Shown: in pieces, positions 24,076 through 29,994 of the stretch | Layout of the letters: every line of letters begins with the position of its first letter | Position numbering within the stretch: the stretch's first letter is position 1 | From: Sphingomonas swuensis | Lineage (GTDB): Bacteria > Pseudomonadota > Alphaproteobacteria > Sphingomonadales > Sphingomonadaceae | NCBI RefSeq assembly: GCF_039538045.1 | Contig: NZ_BAABBQ010000001.1 | Span: forward strand, 2,192,001 to 2,256,000 | DNA length: 64,000 nucleotides | Direction: 5' to 3' | Program-made: the position numbers and the translations under genes | The notes under the pieces: generated by a model | The model's input: the letters and a program-made list of their open reading frames with translations, nothing else | Databases searched by the model: none | What the model was told of the DNA's origin: nothing

Positions 24076-24414
24076 ATGATTCGCAACCCTTTTCTTCAAA
24101 CCAGGCACTCGGAGACGGGCGGACGCGGTCTCGTTCTCGGCCTCGTTGCGCTAGTCTTCGGCCTTGCTCTGCTAATCGCCAGTAGCCCAATTGGCTCGTC
24201 GTTGGGCGTGCCGGTCGAGGCACGGTCTGGTCTTCGTTTGTCTGCGGGGCTCCTTGGCTTTGTCGCTGCGGCATTCCTGTTCGGCCGGTGCTTTGGCCGC
24301 ACCAACAGCGCACGCGAGCGGGTGAAGCATCTTGTTGGCTCCGCTATCCTTTCGGCTGCCGCCACTTTGTTCCTTGCTGGCTTCCTCGACGGCCTGCTCG
24401 GAGCGGCACGATGA
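24076..24414 (+). CDS. Small membrane protein, first of four coupled genes
   Basis: A 112-residue protein with three predicted helices (GLVLGLVALVFGLALLI, SAGLLGFVAAAFLFG and SAILSAAATLFLAGFL). CAAAGGAGCA precedes the ATG. Its stop overlaps the next start (ATGATG junction). No family recognised. It belongs to a run of four genes of similar size and topology (24076-25410), each overlapping the next by four bases, with no repeats between them. Confidence 0.65.
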   Translation: MIRNPFLQTRHSETGGRGLVLGLVALVFGLALLIASSPIGSSLGVPVEARSGLRLSAGLLGFVAAAFLFGRCFGRTNSARERVKHLVGSAILSAAATLFLAGFLDGLLGAAR

Positions 24415-24752
24415 TGGCCGGCTACCGCTCGGATCCTGGCGCGACTGCGACTCCGGCGGAGGGGCGCTTCGCCTTCGCGGCCGTCGCTATCGCGCTGCTG
24501 ACGGCGTTCCTGGCGCTTCTCGACGCGGGCGTCTTTCCTTCGCTGAGCGCCTGGCAAGACAAGTTCACCACTGTCGGACCCCTCATGTGGATCTTCGCGG
24601 GCATTATGTGGCTGCGGGCCAGCCAGCCGCAGCCCGACGATCGCCTTAGCCCCCGCGCAGCCCGTCGCTGGGCGATCGCATACACCATCCTCGGCGTTGT
24701 CATCACTCCTCTCCCACTCGGCAGCGACCTGCTGCTGGAGATCGCGCGATGA
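24411..24752 (+). CDS. Small membrane protein, second of four coupled genes
   Basis: A 113-residue protein with three hydrophobic segments (FAFAAVAIALLTAFLALL, VGPLMWIFAGIMWL, AIAYTILGVVITPLPLG). The N-terminus is polar (MMAGYRSDPGATATP). The start is fixed by the four-base overlap with the gene before and the end by an ATGA overlap with the next. Unknown function. Confidence 0.65.
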   Translation: MMAGYRSDPGATATPAEGRFAFAAVAIALLTAFLALLDAGVFPSLSAWQDKFTTVGPLMWIFAGIMWLRASQPQPDDRLSPRAARRWAIAYTILGVVITPLPLGSDLLLEIAR

Positions 24753-25096
24753 GTTACCGCACCTCCTCCTACGATCCGCGGGCGACGACGCTGGGCCCGC
24801 CAGCGCGCCCTTATAATCGGACGCAATGGTTCGGCGTTTCCCTCGACACCGTGGGCGCCATCGTCATCGGTCTGTACTGGGCCGGACAGGTTGGCTGGAT
24901 CGAACCCGTGCTTGGCAGCCCGGCCCCCGGTTTCCTGCTGCTTGGTGCGGGCGCGATCCTCCTCCACTCGCGCCGCGGACCCGGCCGCGTGATGACGAGG
25001 GCCGAGCAACGGCAGGGCCTATGGTGGGTATTCGGCAGCTTGTTCGTCGGCGGGCTCATCGTTGCCGCGATCGTCCTCATCGCTGGCGTCTCGTGA
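24749..25096 (+). CDS. Small membrane protein, third of four coupled genes
   Basis: A 115-residue protein with a polar N-terminal 25 residues and three helices (DTVGAIVIGLYWAGQVGW, GFLLLGAGAILLHS, FGSLFVGGLIVAAIVLIAG). A short basic loop (RRGPGRVMTRAEQR) lies between helices two and three. The stop overlaps the GTG start of the next gene. Confidence 0.65.
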   Translation: MSYRTSSYDPRATTLGPPARPYNRTQWFGVSLDTVGAIVIGLYWAGQVGWIEPVLGSPAPGFLLLGAGAILLHSRRGPGRVMTRAEQRQGLWWVFGSLFVGGLIVAAIVLIAGVS

Positions 25097-25410
25097 CCCC
25101 CTGGCAGCCCTCGCGTCGCCACCGCGCCCTCGCCACGGTCCTGGCGCTCGCCCTGGCCCTTGGCGGTGCCGCGCTGACCCTTTGGCTCGGCGTTGCCGGC
25201 AGCCGCACCTTCGCCGATCTCGCCGGCCGCGACGGCGTTCAGATCAGCCCCATCTCGGGCCTGCTGCTGGTCGTCGCGTCGCTGCTCCTCATGTTGGCTC
25301 GTCAGCAGGAGGCAAAGAGGCAGGGCGCCGCCGCAGTTCTCAAGCTTTTCGCCGTCGCCCTGGCGCCGACCAGTCTAATGTTCCTGGCCCTGCCCTTCTT
25401 CGTCGGCTGA
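25093..25410 (+). CDS. Small membrane protein, fourth of four coupled genes
   Basis: A 105-residue protein starting with GTG inside the stop of the preceding gene. Three helices are visible (LATVLALALALGGAALTLWL, SGLLLVVASLLLMLA, KLFAVALAPTSLMFLALPF). The loop between helices two and three is basic (ARQQEAKRQG). Last gene of the run; followed by a family 1 palindrome at 25471. Confidence 0.6.
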   Translation: MTPWQPSRRHRALATVLALALALGGAALTLWLGVAGSRTFADLAGRDGVQISPISGLLLVVASLLLMLARQQEAKRQGAAAVLKLFAVALAPTSLMFLALPFFVG

Positions 25411-25470
25411 CCTGCACTTCCGCTTTCGCGGACACGGCGCAGAAGAGCGAGGACACGCGCTGACGCGCTC

Positions 25471-25498
25471 ATGTCCGCTACGGGTGGAAAGCAGACAT
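25471..25498. repeat. Family 1 palindrome
   Basis: ATGTCCGC and GCAGACAT arms, one mismatch. It lies between the convergent ends of the four-gene run and the VOC gene, where it could act as a bidirectional terminator. Confidence 0.7.
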
Positions 25499-25502
25499 TT
25501 CG

Positions 25503-25859
25503 TCAGTTTTGGATGAGGCGAACGAGCGTTCCGTCTAGATCGACCATGTAGGCGATGGTTTTACCGCTATCTTCTTCGGTTGGCGGATGAAGGCGAGGCC
25601 ACCCCCAACACTGCTCTGGCAATCCAGCAGCTTTGCAGATTTCGTAGAGTTCTTGCATGTCATCTAGACGCAGGCAGCAGCTAAAGTTGCCCGTTGCAGG
25701 GTCCAGATCCGGATGAGGAAAGAACTCCAGCGTCGAGCCGCCGCGCTTCAGGATCATCCACCCGTCGTCACGCCAGCCCTCGTCGAAACCTAGCTTCCGA
25801 TAGAACTGCGATGTCGCTTCGAAGTCCCGGCTCGGCAGGTTCGGCGTCGCGTGATCCAT
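25503..25859 (-). CDS. VOC-family bleomycin-resistance-like protein
   Basis: A 118-residue single-domain protein of the glyoxalase/bleomycin-binding (VOC) superfamily, similar in layout to Ble proteins that sequester bleomycin. The typical opening TPNLPSRDFEATSQFYRKLGF is present, followed by MILKRGGSTLEFFPHPDLDP and a C-terminal MVDLDGTLVRLIQN. VOC proteins of this type bind drug without metal. Other possibilities are a lyase or small-molecule binding role. Start is well placed, preceded by GGGAGAC on the minus strand. Confidence 0.8.
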   Translation of the reverse strand: MDHATPNLPSRDFEATSQFYRKLGFDEGWRDDGWMILKRGGSTLEFFPHPDLDPATGNFSCCLRLDDMQELYEICKAAGLPEQCWGWPRLHPPTEEDSGKTIAYMVDLDGTLVRLIQN

Positions 25860-25960
25860 CTAGCGGTCTCCCTGAGTAGCATAACGCCCGCTCCTCCTTG
25901 ATCGCAATGGGGGCGACTGTCGACGTTGCTCAAGCCTACCCTGACATCTAGAGCAGCGGC

Positions 25961-26317
25961 ATGAAGTTCTCGGAAACAACTTTCGCTGCGATTGCGGCGG
26001 CAACCGGCCTTGGAGCTACAACCGCAGGCGCGGCATGCTGCGTGCTTCCGTTGATGCTCGCCGGTGTCGGCGTCGGCGCGGGCGCCTTGACGCCGATGGT
26101 GCCATTCCATTGGCCACTGTCGGTCATCGCTCTTGTTGCGGTCGCGACTGGATGGTTTCTTTATCTGCACCGCCGTCGGGCATGTGCCGTGGGCGTTGAT
26201 TGCGCGCCTCCATCGAAAACGACGTTTCTGCTTTTGATAGTGGCCTCGCTTCTCGTGGTCATTGCAGCGGCGTGGCCGTTCATTGAAGCGCCGCTCACGA
26301 AAGTAGTTGGCACATGA
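25961..26317 (+). CDS. MerT-like mercuric ion transporter
   Basis: A 118-residue inner-membrane protein resembling MerT, which carries Hg2+ into the cytoplasm. The first helix contains the adjacent Cys pair (GAACCVLPLMLAGVGVG), as in MerT. A loop with HRRRACAVGVDC provides the second Cys pair, followed by a third helix (LLLIVASLLVVIAAAWPF). It is coupled by ATGA overlap to a GDCCVxC-domain protein. No merA, merP or merR is visible within this window, so a classic mer operon is absent. Confidence 0.75.
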   Translation: MKFSETTFAAIAAATGLGATTAGAACCVLPLMLAGVGVGAGALTPMVPFHWPLSVIALVAVATGWFLYLHRRRACAVGVDCAPPSKTTFLLLIVASLLVVIAAAWPFIEAPLTKVVGT

Positions 26318-26541
26318 CTCTTCTAGCATCGACACTCACCTGCCCTGAATGTGGGGGAGCTTCCACCGACGAGATGCCCACCGACGCTTGTCAGTTTTTC
26401 TACGATTGCAAGCATTGCAGCGCCGTCCTTCGCCCACTCAAGGGCGATTGCTGCGTTTACTGCTCATACGGTGACGTTCCATGCCCGCCCATACAGGAAG
26501 CACGGGAGACCGGGGTTGCAGGCTGCTGCTCACCTTCCTGA
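26314..26541 (+). CDS. GDCCVxC-domain protein
   Basis: A 75-residue Cys-rich protein with the family hallmark GDCCVYCSYG, followed by DVPCPPIQ. Two further Cys pairs (CPECGG near the N-terminus and CKHC) suggest metal binding. Some family members carry selenocysteine; here all positions in the motif are TGC or other Cys codons. It overlaps the MerT-like gene by four bases and probably assists metal handling. The family's biochemical role is not established. Confidence 0.8.
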   Translation: MTLLASTLTCPECGGASTDEMPTDACQFFYDCKHCSAVLRPLKGDCCVYCSYGDVPCPPIQEARETGVAGCCSPS

Positions 26542-26568
26542 TGTCCGCTTCGGGTGGAAAGCGGACGT
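26541..26568. repeat. Family 1 palindrome
   Basis: ATGTCCGC and GCGGACGT arms around TTCGGGTGGAAA. It starts at the last base of the stop codon of the GDCCVxC gene. Confidence 0.7.
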
Positions 26569-26589
26569 TTGCTCTGTCAGAGAAAAGTC

Positions 26590-27030
26590 ATGGGTTACCG
26601 GGAGTCTCATGAGACGGAGGAGAATGGGCCTGAACCGGCAGAAGGTTTTGCCCGCGTAGGTTCTGATGAGGAGTCCACTGCAATCGAAGAAGCGAGGCTG
26701 TTCGCGAAAGTGGGCTACTATGCAGTTCCAGTAGCGCTGATCCACTTCGGCCTCCTTTACACCGTTCTTCGAGGCGCACTCGATCTCGACATTCCGGACT
26801 TCACAACGAGCAATCCACTCCTGATATGGCTGTGGCTCAACGGCGCTGCCGTTGCTCTCGCAATCTGGTTTTGGAAGCGCGGTCATTTTCCTATCCGCCA
26901 GGGTCTTTGGCTTCGCGGGCGGACCGCCAAGTTGCTAATCGTTCTCTGGCTGGCGCTCTCCATCGCGTGGTTCACACTGCCCGCCGTGCTGCGCAGGCTG
27001 GGCGAGGTGCTTCTGACAAGAGATTGGTAA
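26590..27030 (+). CDS. Hypothetical membrane protein, 146 aa
   Basis: Polar acidic N-terminus of about 38 residues, then three hydrophobic segments (YYAVPVALIHFGLLYTVL, LLIWLWLNGAAVALAIWFW, LLIVLWLALSIAWFTLPAVL). The ATG at 26590 was chosen because the frame upstream (26554) is repeat-derived. No family recognised. Confidence 0.55.
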   Translation: MGYRESHETEENGPEPAEGFARVGSDEESTAIEEARLFAKVGYYAVPVALIHFGLLYTVLRGALDLDIPDFTTSNPLLIWLWLNGAAVALAIWFWKRGHFPIRQGLWLRGRTAKLLIVLWLALSIAWFTLPAVLRRLGEVLLTRDW

Positions 27031-27033
27031 TTG

Positions 27034-27060
27034 ACGTCCGCAATGCGTGGAAAACGGACC
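27034..27060. repeat. Family 1 palindrome, eroded copy
   Basis: ACGTCCGC at the left; the right arm reads ACGGAC. It follows the preceding stop codon by three bases. Confidence 0.55.
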
Positions 27061-27143
27061 TAGTGTCTGTCTTGAGCAACCGGCTATGCTTGTGCTGACG
27101 CCAGCGTGCTATTGAGGCAAAAGCAAGTAGCGAAAGACGATTT

Positions 27144-27341
27144 ATGCGAGGCTGCGCTACAGTTGGGCTAGGTCTACTTGTGCACGCAATCGTTCTCTCG
27201 CAGATTGTCGACGGCGAGATAAAGCTGCGCCGGAGCACCATAAGCGCGGCAGAGGATCCTCTGCTGTTTTGGGTCGAGGCAGCTTTCTTAATCCTATTGG
27301 GCTCTATTCTGATCTATCGCGGGCTGAACGATCGCCACTAA
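27144..27341 (+). CDS. Hypothetical membrane protein, 65 aa
   Basis: Short protein with two hydrophobic helices (TVGLGLLVHAIVLSQIV and FWVEAAFLILLGSILIY) separated by a basic loop. ATG follows an AGCGAAAGACG stretch with a weak ribosome site. Composition supports coding, but length makes it uncertain. No family recognised. Confidence 0.45.
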   Translation: MRGCATVGLGLLVHAIVLSQIVDGEIKLRRSTISAAEDPLLFWVEAAFLILLGSILIYRGLNDRH

Positions 27342-27379
27342 GGCCAAAGCTCAGATGGTGCACCGCCTCCTGATTAGAG

Positions 27380-27407
27380 TTGTCCGAATTGGGTCGAAAG
27401 CAGACAT
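27380..27407. repeat. Family 1 palindrome, eroded copy
   Basis: TTGTCCGA and GCAGACAT arms around ATTGGGTCGAAA. It lies between convergent genes. Confidence 0.55.
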
Positions 27408-27412
27408 TAGCC

Positions 27413-27862
27413 TCAGAAGGGTGCGGGCACTTTGTATGTCATAGACACTTGTTCGATGTCGCCGTTGAAGCCCAGAACCACCTCTATATCCCAGTATAGC
27501 TGACCCAGTCCCTTTGGTGCGTAGGCAAGTTTGAAAGGCTGCCAAAGACGATTGTCGGTGCGGACTCTTTCTATCTTCCAAACTTTGTCAAAGGGCACCC
27601 CTAAGAAAGCCTCGCGCGGTGAGATTCTTGCAGCTTCAGACGAGGCAACCGAGCCAGCCAAGAGTTCAAAGGTTTGGACTTCGCCTGCCGATAATCGCCT
27701 CTGCGCGTCCTTTACTTTGGCGAGTAGTGAATCGGCCTCGGGCGACCCTAAGCCACTAAGCTGGCGAGTGGCCGGAGGAGCAATCACGGGCGTGCGCTGC
27801 GCATTGCCGACAGCGCAATGAGCAGACATCAACACGAATGCCAGAAGTTGCAACGGACGCAT
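27413..27862 (-). CDS. Hypothetical secreted protein, 149 aa
   Basis: Signal peptide MRPLQLLAFVLMSAHCAVGNAQ; the mature protein has a helical centre (ADSLLAKVKDAQRRL) and a beta-rich C-terminus (GQLYWDIEVVLGFNGDIEQVS). A second ATG in frame at 27880 (MVEKRAM) is a possible start. Farther upstream the frame reads through palindromic repeats, giving the repeat peptide RFRPIADI, so it is not part of the gene. No family recognised. Confidence 0.6.
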   Translation of the reverse strand: MRPLQLLAFVLMSAHCAVGNAQRTPVIAPPATRQLSGLGSPEADSLLAKVKDAQRRLSAGEVQTFELLAGSVASSEAARISPREAFLGVPFDKVWKIERVRTDNRLWQPFKLAYAPKGLGQLYWDIEVVLGFNGDIEQVSMTYKVPAPF

Positions 27863-27887
27863 GGCCCTCTTCTCAACCATCTGCTGA

Positions 27888-27939
27888 ATGTCCGCAATGG
27901 GTCGAAAGCGGACTGTCGGCTTTGGGCGGAAATCGGACT
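27888..27939. repeat. Two adjoining family 1 palindromes
   Basis: Copies at 27888-27913 and 27914-27939 in the same orientation, the second with eroded arms. Confidence 0.6.
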
Positions 27940-28112
27940 TTCGACCAAGGCTTGTAAGCGCAGCTTCCGACATACGCGATGAATCTCTAGCGAGCGGTAG
28001 GGATGCAGATGTGCCGCAGTTGCGCAGGATCGATGCATGTCGCGGGCAAGTCAATTGCAGCAAGCAGCGTAGTGGCTAAGCATGCTACTCACCAACCCGT
28101 AGGAGAAGTGGA

Positions 28113-28529
28113 ATGCGTTCTTTCTTATTAGCTTGGCTTCTCCTCTCGTCCATACCTGCATACGCCAGCGATGGATGGGTCGTCTTACCAAATGGTCAAA
28201 AGGTTGGTGTCGACCAAGCATACAGGAAGAACAACCAAATCAGAGTTTATGGGCAAGGACGCTCCGGCATGAGCGTGAAGTTAGTTCAGCAAGGTGTGCT
28301 CATTCGCATGGCGGAACTTGCTCATGCCAAAAGCATGCCTCGGATGGCCGTCATTAAGGTCAGCGATTGTGGCTATCGAGGCAACTTCGCTCAGTGCCGC
28401 ATCGTGGGACAGATGCTTGCTGAGGGCGAAAACGCTTCGCCCGAGGGAAGGAACGAGATCGTTTATTTCAGGGTGGCCGACGTCCTTTCCGGAACGATGG
28501 TCGAGGAAGGTCGCACTCCAGCACGATAG
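28113..28529 (+). CDS. Hypothetical secreted protein, 138 aa
   Basis: Starts with signal peptide MRSFLLAWLLLSSIPAYAS. The mature chain is about 119 residues with one Cys pair (SDCGYRGNFAQCR) that probably forms a disulfide in the periplasm. An AGGAGAAGTGG ribosome site precedes the ATG. No family recognised and no operon partner: repeats flank both sides. Confidence 0.6.
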   Translation: MRSFLLAWLLLSSIPAYASDGWVVLPNGQKVGVDQAYRKNNQIRVYGQGRSGMSVKLVQQGVLIRMAELAHAKSMPRMAVIKVSDCGYRGNFAQCRIVGQMLAEGENASPEGRNEIVYFRVADVLSGTMVEEGRTPAR

Positions 28530-28581
28530 CAAGGTCCGCGACCGAGACGAGCCGCCGAGTTCAGAACCGAGGACGCTCGTT

Positions 28582-28605
28582 CTCGGAGGCCATGCCGCCT
28601 CCGAG
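28582..28605. terminator. Strong hairpin after the secreted-protein gene
   Basis: Perfect 9-bp stem CTCGGAGGC/GCCTCCGAG with a 6-base loop, 52 bases past the stop. No T-run follows, so it may stabilise the transcript end rather than terminate. Confidence 0.4.
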
Positions 28606-28644
28606 TAATCGTGAACGGTAAAAGCGAACATGCGCCGCGCTTTG

Positions 28645-28697
28645 ATGTCCGGAATGGGTCAAAAGCGGAATGTCCGCTTTGGGTGGAAAGCGGACAT
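28645..28697. repeat. Two family 1 palindromes, one near perfect
   Basis: The copy at 28670-28697 has matching arms ATGTCCGC and GCGGACAT around TTTGGGTGGAAA, the cleanest in the window. An eroded copy abuts it at 28645. Confidence 0.75.
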
Positions 28698-28722
28698 GAG
28701 CAGGTAGCTCGCAAGGTTACCC

Positions 28723-29073
28723 TCAATGAGCTTCTACATTCCTTCCTTGCAGACGGTCGTTCCTTATCCGTTCAAGCAGACGAAGGAAGCTTGGCTTGGC
28801 TTGCGCCTCGAAGAATCTGGTTAGGTGGGCAGCCTGTTCGGGCGCAAACTCCCGCGCAACAGCAGCATCACGCTGCTCGCGGAGCGCTCTGCAACCCGCC
28901 ACCGCCTCAGAGTAGACTGCATCGTCAGTGGCTGAGGTCTTGGTAAGACGCACAGCAAAACCGGCCATGCACCGGTCGTGCGCTTGAGCAATCACCATCG
29001 CACTGGTTCGAGCAGCGTCCGTATGTTGGGCCATGATTACTGCCGCAACAGCAAGTGAAGCCATGAGCATCAC
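28723..29073 (-). CDS. Hypothetical secreted protein, 116 aa
   Basis: Begins MMLMASLAVAAVIMAQ, a short signal peptide. The rest is helical with two Cys residues (HDRCMAGFAVRL and VAGCRALREQRD), a four-helix-like pattern. No family recognised. Confidence 0.5.
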   Translation of the reverse strand: MMLMASLAVAAVIMAQHTDAARTSAMVIAQAHDRCMAGFAVRLTKTSATDDAVYSEAVAGCRALREQRDAAVAREFAPEQAAHLTRFFEAQAKPSFLRLLERIRNDRLQGRNVEAH

Positions 29074-29125
29074 GCAAGCTCCGATGATTGAACGGACATT
29101 CTTGCAGCCGCAACGGCTTAGCGCA

Positions 29126-29153
29126 ATGTCTGCAATGGGTCGATTCCGGACAT
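29126..29153. repeat. Family 1 palindrome
   Basis: ATGTCTGC and CCGGACAT arms around AATGGGTCGATT. Confidence 0.6.
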
Positions 29154-29242
29154 TAGCAACATAGCTGAACGAGGGTCCGCTTAGGGATCCGGCAGCGCCG
29201 CTCCGGAACGACTGGCATGGGCGCTAAGCCGCTCCTACCCTC

Positions 29243-29310
29243 CGCATGAACGAACGTCGGCTCTTCGCCCGCATCCACCAAGAGCGGCCGTTCCGCTTTC
29301 CACCACCTTT
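29243..29310 (+). repeat. Family 2 repeat, divergent copy
   Basis: Contains CATGAACGAACGTCGGCTCTTCG, here shortened: ATGAACGAACGTCGGCT, then GCGGCCGTTCCGCTTTCCACCACC further on. Related to the copies at 20.3, 33.2 and 49.8 kb. Confidence 0.45.
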
Positions 29311-29605
29311 CGCCCTTCACGGCATCGGTCGACATGCAGCGCTGAGCTGAGGGCTCAAGCCCAGCGAACAAGATTACGTCTCTGGCCCCGACATGCGCCT
29401 CCGGGCAAGCTCACACCGTCCGCACGGTACCGCCGTCGATGATGAACTTGGCGCCGTGGGCGGCGCGACGTGCGGATGTTTGTCCGTGAACTTCTCTTTG
29501 CCTCAGGGGCGCTGGTCGGCGCACATTGTCCTTTTGCAGTCGCAAACGTAACGACTTCGGCGCCTTTGAGCTAGCCTGTTCAAGGCCATCGCCGACCAAG
29601 TCGCC

Positions 29606-29987
29606 TTGGCCCGGCAGCATTCAATTGCCTTCAACGCGCTGAAGCTCAGCGAAGACAGGCTGCGAGTGGCTATGACCGGCGCTATGGCTGGCAGATGGAA
29701 GCTCGATCACAAAACCAATGTCGCGCACCTCCCAAAAATGCATCATCATGCTTGGACTTACCGAAGATCACGATGGACTGGTCAGCAACGCCGATTGGCG
29801 AGAACTTCTGCACGCCGAGGACTGGATCAAGGCGGACGAGGTAGTTCAAAAGACAAATACCTCGGGCGAAGCCTATATCCCGGCGACGATCGAGACCTAT
29901 CTCCTCGCCGCCCTCGCCGCTCAGGAGTGCCTCCTGCTCGGTGACTTCCTCGCCCGCCTCGATCAGCGCTGCCGGCCGATCTTCTGA
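29606..29987 (+). pseudogene. Frameshifted PAS-domain sensor fragment
   Basis: Two overlapping frames together read as one PAS domain. Frame one gives LKLSEDRLRVAMTGAMAGRW; the next frame continues with MLGLTEDHDGLVSNADWREL and HAEDWIKADEVVQ, the usual order of a PAS domain in a sensor kinase. A frameshift near 29730 splits it, and neither kinase nor other output domain follows. It is a remnant of a sensor gene whose other parts are gone. Confidence 0.5.
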
Positions 29988-29994
29988 CCGTCGG

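Noticed and set aside
29153..29371. 72-residue minus-strand frame
   Set aside because: Lies wholly within repeat sequence and lacks protein-like features.
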